The notes under the pieces were generated by a model that saw nothing but the letters and a program-made list of their open reading frames with translations, did no database searches and was not told the DNA's origin. Shown piece by piece: positions 7,699 through 14,943 of a stretch of DNA of 23,647 nt. The stretch comes from JACDBZ01 sp036262075 (GTDB lineage: Bacteria; Chloroflexota; Limnocylindria; QHBO01): assembly GCA_036262075.1 (NCBI GenBank), contig DATAJO010000043.1, forward strand, positions 1 through 23,647, read 5' to 3'. Position 1 is the stretch's first letter. The number at the start of each line of letters is the position of its first letter. A program made the translations under genes and the position numbers.

Positions 7699-8861
7699 CC
7701 GGTCGGCTGGTGCTTCGCGGGCTCGGGTCGGTCGGCGACCTCGAGGGACCGCGGTCGCTCGTGACCGAGGACGGCCGGATCGCGGCGCTCGACGCCGAAG
7801 CCGAAGCCGGGGCCGGCGCCGGCGCAGGCGCCGACGCGCTCGACGCGCGGGGCCTCGTCGCCGTCCCGGGCTTCATCGAGCTCCAGCTCAACGGCGCCCT
7901 CGGGCACGACTTCACGACCGCCCCCGCGTCGATGTGGGCCGTCGGGCTCGACCTCGCCCGTGACGGGGTGACCGCCTTCCTGCCGACCATCGTCACCTCG
8001 CCGCCCGGAACGGTCGATGCGGCGCTCGCCGCCTGGCAGGCCGCGCCGGCCACGCCTCGAGGCGCCGTCCCGCTCGGCGTCCACGTCGAGGGCCCGTTCA
8101 TCGCGCCCGCGCGGGCCGGTGCCCACGACCCGGCGCTGCTCCGCGACCCAGACCCCGGCGAGATCGGCCGCTGGGCCGAGACCGGGGCGCTGCGGATTCT
8201 CACGCTCGCGCCCGAACGTCCGGGTGCGCTGGAGGCCATTGCGCAGCTCAGCGAGCGCGGGGTAGTGACCTCGATCGGGCACACCGATGCCGATGCGCCG
8301 ACGACCGCCGCGGCGATCGAGGCTGGCGCCCGCAATGCAACGCACCTGTTCAATGCGATGTCACCCCTCGGACACCGCGCGCCGGGTGCGCCGGGTGCGC
8401 TCCTCGCCGACCCGCGCGTCACCGTCGGGCTCATCCTCGACCGCCATCACCTCGACCCGATTGTCGTGGGCCTCGTCGCGCGGTTGGCCGCCGGCCGTGT
8501 GTCGATCGTGAGCGACGCGATCGCGGCGATCGGGCTGCCCGAGGGTCCGAACGTGCTCGGCGGTCGCGAGGTGACGGTCCGCGACGGCGCCGTCCGCCTG
8601 CCCGATGGCACGCTCGCCGGTTCTGCGACGCCGCTGTCCGCCGGCGTTCGGGCCTTCGCGTCGATCACCGGCTCGGCGCGGGCCGCGGTCGAGGCCGTGA
8701 CGTCGACCCCGGCCCGCCTCCTCGGCCTGGCCGACGGCCGAGGAACGCTCGCCGTGGGCGGCCGCGCGGACGTCGTGCTCCTCGACGACGCGCTCGAGGT
8801 GCGGGCGACGATCGTCGGCGGCGAGCTGGTCCACGCCGCGGAGGAGCTCGGATGGCGCTGA
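7695..8861 (+). CDS. nagA: N-acetylglucosamine-6-phosphate deacetylase
   Basis: A 388-residue amidohydrolase that converts GlcNAc-6-P to GlcN-6-P and acetate. The usual HxH motif after the first strand is QLN in PGFIELQLNG (58-67), as in the E. coli-type NagA that uses one metal. Metal ligands are E132 (HVEGPF), H196 (IGHTDA) and H217 (THLFNAM), with D274 (VSDAI) as catalytic acid. DRHHLDP (249-255) matches the substrate-binding histidine loop. The ATG overlaps the GH3 stop (ATGA), and the 3' end overlaps the next gene by 10 bp, so translation is tightly coupled. A low-complexity Glu/Ala/Gly stretch (35-46) reads GAGAGAG. The deacetylase call is secure from motifs and context. Confidence 0.93.
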   Translation: MTGRLVLRGLGSVGDLEGPRSLVTEDGRIAALDAEAEAGAGAGAGADALDARGLVAVPGFIELQLNGALGHDFTTAPASMWAVGLDLARDGVTAFLPTIVTSPPGTVDAALAAWQAAPATPRGAVPLGVHVEGPFIAPARAGAHDPALLRDPDPGEIGRWAETGALRILTLAPERPGALEAIAQLSERGVVTSIGHTDADAPTTAAAIEAGARNATHLFNAMSPLGHRAPGAPGALLADPRVTVGLILDRHHLDPIVVGLVARLAAGRVSIVSDAIAAIGLPEGPNVLGGREVTVRDGAVRLPDGTLAGSATPLSAGVRAFASITGSARAAVEAVTSTPARLLGLADGRGTLAVGGRADVVLLDDALEVRATIVGGELVHAAEELGWR

Positions 8862-9886
8862 TCGACGAGATCCGCGAGCAGCCGGCCGTCGTCGAGCGGC
8901 TCGTCACCGACCTGCCCGGGCGCCTCGCGCCGATCCGGGAGCAGGTCGAGCGGCAGGGGATCGGCCACGTCCTCATCGCGGCGCGCGGCAGCAGCGATCA
9001 CGCCGCGGTCTACGGCGTGTACGCGCTCGGCGCCATGGCCGGGCTCCCGGTCGCGCTCGCCGCCCCGTCGCTGTTCAGCCGCTACGCTCGCCCGCCGCGC
9101 CTCGAGCGCACGCTCGTCATCGGCATCAGCCAGTCCGGCCGCTCGCCCGACGTCGTCTCGGTGCTCGAGGAGGCTCGACGGCAGGGCACGCCGGCACTGG
9201 CGATCACGAACGACCCGGCCTCACCCCTGGCCGATGCGGCGGCCGAGGTCGTCGACCTAGCCACCGGCCCGGAGCGATCGATCGCGGCGACGAAGACGTA
9301 CACCGCCTCGCTGGCCGCGATCGCCGTCCTCGCCGCCGTCCTCGGCAACCTGTCGGAGGCCGAGTCCAGGCCGCTCCGCGAGCTTCCGGATGCCATGGCC
9401 CGCGCCCTCGACACCGACGACGCGACGATCGCGCGCGCCGCGGAGGCCGCCCGTGACGTTCGCGCCTGCGTCGTGCTCGGCCGCGGGTTCAACCTCGCCA
9501 GCGCGCTCGAGTGGTCGCTGAAGATCAAGGAGCTCGCCAACGTCCACGCCCAGGCGTACTCGACCGCCGATTTCGAGCACGGGCCGATCGCCAGCCTCGA
9601 GGAAGGCGCGCACCTCCTCGCCGTCCGGGCGGGCGGACCGCTCGCGGCCGACCTCGACGCGCTGCTGGCCCGCCTCGCCACCGAGCGCGGCGTCCAGCCG
9701 GTCGTCGTCTCGGATGCGCGGCCGGAGGTCGGGGCGTGGCTGCCGTACCCGTCGGGCGTGCCCGAGTGGCTGTCGCCGCTCGTGGCGATCCTCCCGGCCC
9801 AGCGCTTCGCCGCGGCGCTCACCGTGGCGCGTGGCCTCGACGTCGAGCGTCCCCGCGGCCTGAGCAAGGTGACCCTGACGCGCTGA
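8852..9886 (+). CDS. double-SIS aldose-ketose isomerase, probable glucosamine-6-phosphate deaminase (NagB-II type)
   Basis: A 344-residue protein with two SIS domains and no glutaminase domain, so it resembles the isomerase half of GlmS. RGSSDHA (45-51) and SQSGRSPD (93-100) mark the first phosphosugar site. The second domain carries GRGFNLASALEWSLKIKELA and HAQAYSTADFEHGP, matching the catalytic loop of GlmS; the C-terminal tail LSKVTLTR retains the lysine. Such proteins act as NagB-II deaminases, turning GlcN-6-P into Fru-6-P and ammonia, which completes the pathway encoded here. GAGGAG (8841-8846) lies 5 nt upstream of the ATG. A GalN-6-P (AgaS-like) role is possible but less supported, as no tagatose genes are present. 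Confidence 0.87.
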   Translation: MALIDEIREQPAVVERLVTDLPGRLAPIREQVERQGIGHVLIAARGSSDHAAVYGVYALGAMAGLPVALAAPSLFSRYARPPRLERTLVIGISQSGRSPDVVSVLEEARRQGTPALAITNDPASPLADAAAEVVDLATGPERSIAATKTYTASLAAIAVLAAVLGNLSEAESRPLRELPDAMARALDTDDATIARAAEAARDVRACVVLGRGFNLASALEWSLKIKELANVHAQAYSTADFEHGPIASLEEGAHLLAVRAGGPLAADLDALLARLATERGVQPVVVSDARPEVGAWLPYPSGVPEWLSPLVAILPAQRFAAALTVARGLDVERPRGLSKVTLTR

Positions 9887-9917
9887 CGCGGCCGGCCTGA
9901 ACCGCGCGTCGACGTCC

Positions 9918-9935
9918 TCGGCGTGACTTCGCCGA
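9918..9935. terminator. weak bidirectional hairpin between convergent genes
   Basis: TCGGCG and CGCCGA pair around TGACTT in the 61-bp gap between the end of the amino-sugar operon and the convergent ArsR gene. No U-tract is present on either side. It is the only stem here that could end both transcripts. Confidence 0.35.
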
Positions 9936-9947
9936 ACCGCGGCCCGA

Positions 9948-10466
9948 TCAGCGGCGCCGGTGGACGACGAGGAGGAGGCCGATCGACTCGTCGCCGGTGC
10001 CATCGGCCGCGTCGACCTCGTCGATGAGCGCCTTCAGCTGCTCCCCGAGTGCCTCGAGCCGCTCGGGGCTGACCCGGACGGCCATCCGGGTCTCGGCCAG
10101 GACCGACTCGGCGCCGGATTCGACCAGCTCGGCGCGGGTGGCGTCGATCACGGCCAGGTTGCCGGCGATGTCCGGCTCGAAGGTCAGCGCCCACGACTTG
10201 CGGGTGGCGCGGTACGGGAACTCGCGGGCGCCGCGCCGCCCGCGCCGCACCGCCTCGCGGCGCAGGAAGCCGGTCCGCACCAGGGTCCGCACGTGGTACA
10301 GCACCGTGGCCGGATCCTCGCCAAGCCGCTCGGCGAGTTCGCGGTTGGTGAGCGCCTCGTCGAGGCACAGGCGCAGGATGCGCAGGCGCAGCGGATGGGC
10401 GAGGGCCCGCGCCTCGGCGCGGGTGGCCGGCCGTCGCCTGGGCGGGATGGATCGGTCCGCGGTCAT
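9948..10466 (-). CDS. ArsR-family (winged helix) transcriptional regulator
   Basis: A 172-residue DNA-binding protein. The N-terminal winged helix spans about residues 16-75 (ALAHPLRLRILRLC, then LTNRELAERLGEDPATVLYH as recognition helix region). The rest (about 85-172) is an alpha-helical domain that probably dimerises or binds ligand; no cysteine pair for metal sensing is visible, so it is not a classic arsenic sensor. It diverges from an MFS exporter over a perfect palindrome, the usual layout of a local repressor and its target. The ATG lies 10 nt after a TAGCAT -10 box, leaving almost no leader. The ligand is unknown. Confidence 0.85.
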   Translation of the reverse strand: MTADRSIPPRRRPATRAEARALAHPLRLRILRLCLDEALTNRELAERLGEDPATVLYHVRTLVRTGFLRREAVRRGRRGAREFPYRATRKSWALTFEPDIAGNLAVIDATRAELVESGAESVLAETRMAVRVSPERLEALGEQLKALIDEVDAADGTGDESIGLLLVVHRRR

Positions 10467-10476
10467 CGCAGGACCG

Positions 10477-10482
10477 ATGCTA
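10477..10482 (-). promoter_or_regulatory. -10 box of the ArsR-family gene
   Basis: On the minus strand TAGCAT lies 18 bp from TTGAGA in the operator and 10 nt before the ATG at 10466. The transcript would start a few bases from the start codon, so it has little or no leader. Confidence 0.45.
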
Positions 10483-10486
10483 CGCC

Positions 10487-10512
10487 AAGTGATTGACAGT
10501 TCTCAATCACTT
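10487..10512. promoter_or_regulatory. operator of the ArsR/MFS divergent promoter
   Basis: AAGTGATTGA, six bases, then TCAATCACTT: a perfect 10-bp inverted repeat. It contains -35-like hexamers for both directions: TTGACA (10494-10499, plus) and TTGAGA (10506-10501, minus). A dimer of the adjacent regulator bound here would block both promoters. Pairing of site and protein is by position. Confidence 0.8.
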
Positions 10513-10516
10513 CCGT

Positions 10517-10522
10517 CAGAAT
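10517..10522 (+). promoter_or_regulatory. -10 box of the MFS gene
   Basis: CAGAAT lies 17 bp after TTGACA (10494-10499) and 9 nt before the ATG at 10532. This spacing supports the internal ATG as the true start and an essentially leaderless message. Confidence 0.5.
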
Positions 10523-10531
10523 CGCCAACCG

Positions 10532-11773
10532 ATGCTCGGTCTCCCGGCCAACTACTGGCGCCTGTGGGGCTCGTCGGCGGTCTCGAACCTGGCCGATGGC
10601 CTGTTCTTCATCGCCCTGCCGCTCATCGCGGTCCGCCTGACCGATTCGCCGATCCTCGTCGCCGGCGTCGCCATCGCCGGGCGCCTGCCGTGGCTCGTGT
10701 TCGTGCTCATCGCCGGCGCGCTGGCGGATCGGCTCGACCGGCGCCGGACGATGCGCAACGTCCAGATCTTCCGCGTCCTCGTCGTCGGGCTGCTCGCCGT
10801 CCTGGCCGCGTTCGACGCCCTGTCGCTGCCGGTGCTGTACGTCGCCGCGTTCGCCCTCGGCGTGGGGGAGACGCTGTTCGACACCTCGGCCCAGTCGATC
10901 ATGCCGTCGCTCGTCGAGCGCGAGCAGCTGTCGCTGGCGAACGGCCGCCTGTACGCGGTCGAGCTGGTCACCAACCAGTTCGTCGGCCCGCCGCTCGGCG
11001 GCCTGCTGGTCGGCCTCTCGGTGCCGATCGCCCTGTCGGGGTCGGTGCTCGGCTACGCCCTGGCGGCCGTCGGGCTCACGCTCATGACCGGCACGTTCCG
11101 GCCGGAGCGCAGCGGACCGCCGACCCGCCTGACGGCCGACATCGCCGAGGGTCTGCGCTACCTGTGGAGCAGCCCGGTGCTGCGCACGCTGGCGATCATG
11201 GTCGGCGTCCTGAACCTCGCCTCGTCGGCGACCGGCGCGATCTTCGTGCTCTACGCGGTGGCGCCGGGACCGATGGGCCTCTCCGAGCCGGCGTTCGGCG
11301 TCCTCCTCACCGCCTTCGCCGCCGGCAGCCTCATCGGCTCGTTCCTGGCGGCGCCCATCGAGCGTCGATTCGGTCGCGTGCCGGTCCTGTTCGCCAGCAT
11401 CGTCCTCATGTCCGCCTGCATCGCGACGCCCGGCCTCACCACGAACCCCATCGCCGTCGGCGCCTCGTTCGCGGTCACCGGCGTGGCGGTCGTGGTGTGG
11501 AACGTCATCACCGTCTCGCTGCGGCAGCGCATCGTGCCCGACAACCTCCTCGGGCGGTTGAACGCGGGCTATCGGCTGCTGGCGTGGGGCACCCAGCCGA
11601 TCGGCGCGCTGCTCGGTGGCGTCGTCGCCGAGATCCTCGGCCTCCCGGCGGTCTTCCTCATCTTCGGCGCGCTCGGTCTCGTCCTGCTCCTGGCACGGGT
11701 CGTCATCGACGAGCCGGCCCTCCGCCGCGCCGAGGCCGAGGGCGTCGGGGCCGCCTCCGCCGCGAGCGCCTGA
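10532..11773 (+). CDS. MFS transporter (EntS/MFS_3-like exporter)
   Basis: A 413-residue membrane protein with about twelve hydrophobic helices and the cytoplasmic loop ADRLDRRRT after the second helix, typical of the major facilitator superfamily. The general look (WRLWGSSAVSNLADGLFFIA at the N-terminus, SLVEREQLSLANGR in the middle) matches the MFS_3 group that holds the enterobactin exporter EntS and macrolide pumps. An in-frame TTG at 10493 lies inside the operator and -35 box, so the ATG at 10532 is preferred. It is divergently paired with the ArsR-type regulator, which suggests substrate-induced efflux. The substrate cannot be told from sequence. Confidence 0.87.
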   Translation: MLGLPANYWRLWGSSAVSNLADGLFFIALPLIAVRLTDSPILVAGVAIAGRLPWLVFVLIAGALADRLDRRRTMRNVQIFRVLVVGLLAVLAAFDALSLPVLYVAAFALGVGETLFDTSAQSIMPSLVEREQLSLANGRLYAVELVTNQFVGPPLGGLLVGLSVPIALSGSVLGYALAAVGLTLMTGTFRPERSGPPTRLTADIAEGLRYLWSSPVLRTLAIMVGVLNLASSATGAIFVLYAVAPGPMGLSEPAFGVLLTAFAAGSLIGSFLAAPIERRFGRVPVLFASIVLMSACIATPGLTTNPIAVGASFAVTGVAVVVWNVITVSLRQRIVPDNLLGRLNAGYRLLAWGTQPIGALLGGVVAEILGLPAVFLIFGALGLVLLLARVVIDEPALRRAEAEGVGAASAASA

Positions 11774-11794
11774 CCCGAGCTCCTGGGCTCAGGG
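11774..11794 (+). terminator. weak hairpin after the MFS gene
   Basis: CCCGAGC pairs with GCTC-A-GGG across TCCTGG with one bulged A, directly after the stop codon. No U-tract follows. It is a weak candidate end for the MFS transcript. Confidence 0.3.
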
Positions 11795-11889
11795 GGGGCT
11801 TGCACACCTCGGTATGCTGTCGGGGCCGCAATGCTCAGCGGCACGCCCAACCGGGGGAGAACGAACAACGTGGCGGAGAGGTGACTGCC

Positions 11890-11994
11890 ATGGAGCTCCT
11901 CGTGGGGCGTCAGCTGCTCGTGATCGTCGTCCTTGTCCTGGCGCTGCTCGGCGCCCTGTGGGTCCTCGCGAGCACGCGTCGCTCGCCGCGCTGA
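11890..11994 (+). CDS. small single-pass membrane protein, 34 aa
   Basis: This short frame reads MELLVGRQ, then a hydrophobic stretch of about 19 residues (LLVIVVLVLALLGALWVLA), then the basic tail STRRSPR. That is the classic shape of a small N-out/C-in membrane peptide. GGAGAGG (11875-11881) lies 8 nt before the ATG; an in-frame GTG at 11881 is too close to that site. A TATGCT hexamer at 11813-11818 may be a promoter element. The metalloprotease follows after a hairpin. Function is unknown; the good ribosome site and neat membrane topology argue that it is real. Confidence 0.55.
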   Translation: MELLVGRQLLVIVVLVLALLGALWVLASTRRSPR

Positions 11995-12000
11995 CCCCAG

Positions 12001-12018
12001 CGCCCGCCTGTGCGGGCG
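12001..12018 (+). terminator. hairpin between the small membrane protein and the metalloprotease gene
   Basis: CGCCCGC-CTGT-GCGGGCG, a perfect 7-bp stem with a 4-nt loop, lies 6 nt after the stop codon. The next bases, TTGACA at 12020-12025, look like a -35 box for the metalloprotease gene, so the stem probably separates two transcription units. Confidence 0.5.
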
Positions 12019-12019
12019 A

Positions 12020-12025
12020 TTGACA
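12020..12025 (+). promoter_or_regulatory. -35 box of the metalloprotease gene
   Basis: A consensus TTGACA. A 17-bp spacer leads to GACGAT (12043-12048), only a fair -10 box, about 11 nt before the ATG at 12060. No ribosome binding site is visible before that ATG, which again points to a very short leader. Confidence 0.4.
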
Positions 12026-12059
12026 ACGCAAACATCGGGGCCGACGATTCGCGGGTCCG

Positions 12060-13328
12060 ATGCGGTCCCTGCCATCCGGCGGCGGCGCCCCCCGCCCGCA
12101 TGCCCTGCGCGGCCCGAGCCGGCGCCTGCCGGTCCTCGTCATCGTCCTCGTGCTCGTCGCCGGCGTCGCCATGCCGGCGCTCGCCAACCACGGCGGACGG
12201 GAGATCGGCTCGTTCCTGTCGTGCGACCGGCCCGTCCAGCCGCCGCGCTGCACGAGCGTGGGCGACGACTTCTGGCATTACGTCGCGTTCGATGCCTCGC
12301 TGAGCGAGGGCCTCGCCTCGAGCCTGCGCGACACGATGGCCGAGGACTACGACGGCCCGACCCGGCTCCACCTCGTCGAGGTGGCCGAGGTCGACGACAG
12401 GACCGACGTCATCGCCTTCTCCGGTGACTTCGGCGAGAACGGGGCCGCCGGGTGGGTCTATTGCCCGCCCGATGCGCCGCAGGGGGTGAATCCACGCGGC
12501 GACCGCTGGTGCCGCCACCAGGAGCTGTATTTCAACCTCAACCCGCGCTACTCGATCTTCTTCGACGACGACGGCAGCCGCGACCACGTCGCCTGCCACG
12601 AGCTCGGCCACACGCTGGGCCTCCATCACTGGGGCAACCCGCCCGAGACCGACGGCCCGGTCGGGGCGACGTGCATGAACGCCAACACGCCGAACGGCCC
12701 GACCTTCCTCGCCGCGGAGGACGTCGAGCACATCAACGCCTACCGCTACGACTTCTATCCGACGCCCCGCGGCGTCGAGGTGGTCCGGGCGCCCTCCCTC
12801 GACGGCGCGATGGCCTCGGGCATGATCGAGGCCACCGGCGTGCCCGCCCCGCGCACGCTCGGCCAGCTCGTCGCCGGCAGCGACGTCGTGCTCGTGGGCC
12901 GGATCACGGACGTCGAGCCGGGCCGTGCCTTCGGCCCGCCCGGCCGCCAGCTCACCTACGCCGCGGTCAGCGTCGGCGTCACGCGGCTCGTCGGAGGATC
13001 CCTCCTCGACGGCACGACCCTCGTCGTCGAGGTCCCGCTCTTCGACGGACCCGCCTCCATCGACCGGCTCCGCGACGGCCTCGTCGGCTCGACCCGTCTG
13101 CTGTTCCTGCGCAACAAGGGCGAGTCGGCGCGCGCTGCCGGCATGTCGGCGGAGGCCATCGAGGCCGATGCGCCCTTCCACCGCCTCGCCGCTCCGGGCG
13201 CCGAGCTCCTCGTCGAGGGCTCGACGCTCCGCACCCTCGACGGTGGCGCCGAGCTCCTCGACCGCTTCGACGGCCGCTCGCTGGCCGACGTGGTCGGCGC
13301 GCTGCGCGCCGTCCGCTCACACCCCTAG
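12060..13328 (+). CDS. secreted zinc metalloprotease, metzincin-like
   Basis: A 422-residue exported protein. A basic N-terminal region (1-22) precedes a hydrophobic core (23-40) and an ALA-N cleavage site near residue 42. The zinc site is HELGHTLGLHH (180-190), an HExxHxxGxxH metzincin motif with ligands H180, H184 and H190 and catalytic E181. A methionine in CMNANTP (M206) fits the Met-turn. Several cysteines (55, 64, 135, 151, 179, 205) suggest disulfides. After the catalytic domain (to about 235), a C-terminal domain of about 190 residues has no motif I recognise. Its 3' end overlaps the convergent radical SAM gene by 12 bp. Substrate is unknown. Confidence 0.82.
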   Translation: MRSLPSGGGAPRPHALRGPSRRLPVLVIVLVLVAGVAMPALANHGGREIGSFLSCDRPVQPPRCTSVGDDFWHYVAFDASLSEGLASSLRDTMAEDYDGPTRLHLVEVAEVDDRTDVIAFSGDFGENGAAGWVYCPPDAPQGVNPRGDRWCRHQELYFNLNPRYSIFFDDDGSRDHVACHELGHTLGLHHWGNPPETDGPVGATCMNANTPNGPTFLAAEDVEHINAYRYDFYPTPRGVEVVRAPSLDGAMASGMIEATGVPAPRTLGQLVAGSDVVLVGRITDVEPGRAFGPPGRQLTYAAVSVGVTRLVGGSLLDGTTLVVEVPLFDGPASIDRLRDGLVGSTRLLFLRNKGESARAAGMSAEAIEADAPFHRLAAPGAELLVEGSTLRTLDGGAELLDRFDGRSLADVVGALRAVRSHP

Positions 13329-14219
13329 CGGCAGCTGCTCCGGCTCCGGGGCGGGCACGAGCACGATCCGTCGCCGGTCGCGGATGGACGCGCCGCGCTT
13401 CACGGCCGCCACCCGCGCCTCGATCGGCTCGAGGTCGGCCGCCCGCAGGTAGCCGCTGCCGCCGGCGGGGTAGAGGCGCCGGTAGCGGGCCAGCTCCTCG
13501 GGCCACTCGCGCTCGAGGACCGAGAGGAAATGCTCTCGCGTCCCGGGACGCAGGTTGAGGACGTTCGACCAAGCGTGGGTCGCGCCGGCCTCGCGGGCCG
13601 CGGCCAGCACCGCGGCCATGCCGCGCGCGTCGTCGGTCAGTCCCGGCAGCACCGGGGCGAGGGCGACGCCGGCGGCGATGCCCGCATCGGTGAGGGTGCG
13701 GATCGTGCGCAGGCGCTGGCGCGGGGGAGCGACGCCCGGCTCGAGCCGGGCGGCGAGCGACTCGTCGAGGGTCGCGATCGAGACGCTGACCTGCACGGCG
13801 GCCCTGCGGGCCGCATCGGCCAGGACGTCGACGTCGCGCACGATGAGCGGGCCACGGGTGATGATCGAGAACGGCGTGCGGGCCCTGCCGAGCTCGACGA
13901 GGCAGCCTCGCGTGAGCCGATACCGGCCTTCGGCCGGCTGGTACGGGTCGGTGGCGGCACCGATGGCGACGAGCTCGCGCTTCCAGCTCCGCCTGGCGAG
14001 CTCGGCACGGAGCACCTCGACGACGTTGACCTTGACCCGGACGCTCGAGCCGTACCGGTCGTCCGACGGCCGATCCGCCCGGCGCTCGAAGCCGCGGACG
14101 TAGCAGAAGGCGCACCGATGCGCGCAGCCCATGTACGGGTTGAGGCTCCAGTGGAAGCCCATGCCGGCGACCCGGTTGAGGGCGGTCCGGCATGGCTCCT
14201 CGCGGTACGTGGCGCGCAT
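13317..14219 (-). CDS. Rv2578c-family radical SAM protein (SplB-like)
   Basis: A 300-residue iron-sulfur enzyme. CAHRCAFC gives the CxxxCxxC cluster motif (C32, C36, C39), near the N-terminus as usual. GFHWSLNPYMGC before it and TDPYQPAEGRY after it are typical of the COG1533 group, which includes spore photoproduct lyase-like proteins and the uncharacterised Rv2578c family. The chosen ATG lies 11 bp after the stop of the Crp-like gene, so the two form an operon. The frame stays open far upstream, but that part only shadows the Crp gene. The reaction is unknown; a DNA-repair role is only a family-level guess. Confidence 0.83.
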   Translation of the reverse strand: MRATYREEPCRTALNRVAGMGFHWSLNPYMGCAHRCAFCYVRGFERRADRPSDDRYGSSVRVKVNVVEVLRAELARRSWKRELVAIGAATDPYQPAEGRYRLTRGCLVELGRARTPFSIITRGPLIVRDVDVLADAARRAAVQVSVSIATLDESLAARLEPGVAPPRQRLRTIRTLTDAGIAAGVALAPVLPGLTDDARGMAAVLAAAREAGATHAWSNVLNLRPGTREHFLSVLEREWPEELARYRRLYPAGGSGYLRAADLEPIEARVAAVKRGASIRDRRRIVLVPAPEPEQLPLGV

Positions 14220-14230
14220 GGTCGCCCAGA

Positions 14231-14884
14231 TTAGAACATTCGTTCGATCCGCGCGAGTTCGGCCTGGTCGATGAGCAGCACCCCCGGACCGACCTGTCGG
14301 ACGAGTCCGCGCCGGGCGAGCACGCCCAGGTGACGGGTCACCACCTCCCGGCTCGAGCCGACCATCTCGGCGATGAGCTCGTGCGTGGCGCGGACCGTGG
14401 TCGAGGACGCGGCGCCATCGTCGGCGAGCGTGAGGACCGCGTGGGCGATCGACTGGCGCATCGCCGTGCGGCGAGAGGCGGGCACGCGCGCCATGGCCTG
14501 GCTGCGGTACTTGGAGTGGACGTGCTGCGCGATCGCCCGGAGCAGGGCCGGGTCGGGTCGCGCCAGCATCTCGGCGAAGAGGGAGCCGAAGCGCAGGACC
14601 TGCGTGTCGGTGACGGCGATGGCGACCTCGGACCCCGCCGCACCGAGTGCCGTCGACACGCCCAGCAGGTCGCCCGACACGACGATCTGCTCGGCGGAGG
14701 CGTGCGTGGCCGCCGCTCCGTACGAGAGGACGCGCACGGCGCCCTGCTGCACGACGCCGGCGTACGGCCGCTGCGTGTCGAACAGGCACGCTCCCGCCCG
14801 ATGGCGCTCGACCCGGGCGCCGGCCACGAGCGCCTCGCGCAGGTCGGCGGGGATGAGCCCGAGGAATGGAGCGCTGCTCGCCAT
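14231..14884 (-). CDS. Crp/Fnr-family transcriptional regulator
   Basis: A 217-residue regulator with an N-terminal cyclic-nucleotide-binding-like beta-barrel (about 15-120), a long dimerisation helix (about 115-150) and a C-terminal winged helix (about 160-215; HELIAEMVGSSREVVTRHLG is the HTH). The cNMP pocket lacks a clear RxSx signature, and the single cysteine (C33) cannot hold an Fnr-type cluster, so the signal is unclear. The ATG sits 6 nt after TATACC, which has an upstream TG (extended -10); no Shine-Dalgarno is visible, implying a leaderless message. It is followed at 11 bp by the radical SAM gene, which it may control or serve. Confidence 0.87.
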   Translation of the reverse strand: MASSAPFLGLIPADLREALVAGARVERHRAGACLFDTQRPYAGVVQQGAVRVLSYGAAATHASAEQIVVSGDLLGVSTALGAAGSEVAIAVTDTQVLRFGSLFAEMLARPDPALLRAIAQHVHSKYRSQAMARVPASRRTAMRQSIAHAVLTLADDGAASSTTVRATHELIAEMVGSSREVVTRHLGVLARRGLVRQVGPGVLLIDQAELARIERMF

Positions 14885-14890
14885 GCGCCG

Positions 14891-14896
14891 GGTATA
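14891..14896 (-). promoter_or_regulatory. extended -10 box of the Crp-family gene
   Basis: On the minus strand TG-C-TATACC lies exactly 6 nt before the ATG at 14884. This places transcription initiation at or next to the start codon. No -35 box is evident at 17 bp. Confidence 0.55.
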
Positions 14897-14914
14897 GCAG
14901 GGGCCCGCTTATCG

Positions 14915-14930
14915 GCCGGTTACTGCCGGC
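14915..14930 (-). terminator. weak hairpin between the lipoprotein gene and the Crp-family gene
   Basis: GCCGG and CCGGC pair around six bases. On the minus strand this lies 14 nt after the stop of the lipoprotein gene and ahead of the Crp promoter. No U-tract follows. Confidence 0.3.
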
Positions 14931-14943
14931 TTACGTGACCGGG

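Noticed and set aside
14220..14789. N-terminal extension of the radical SAM protein
   Set aside because: The extension only shadows the Crp-family gene on the same strand; the family N-terminus starts at the ATG at 14219.
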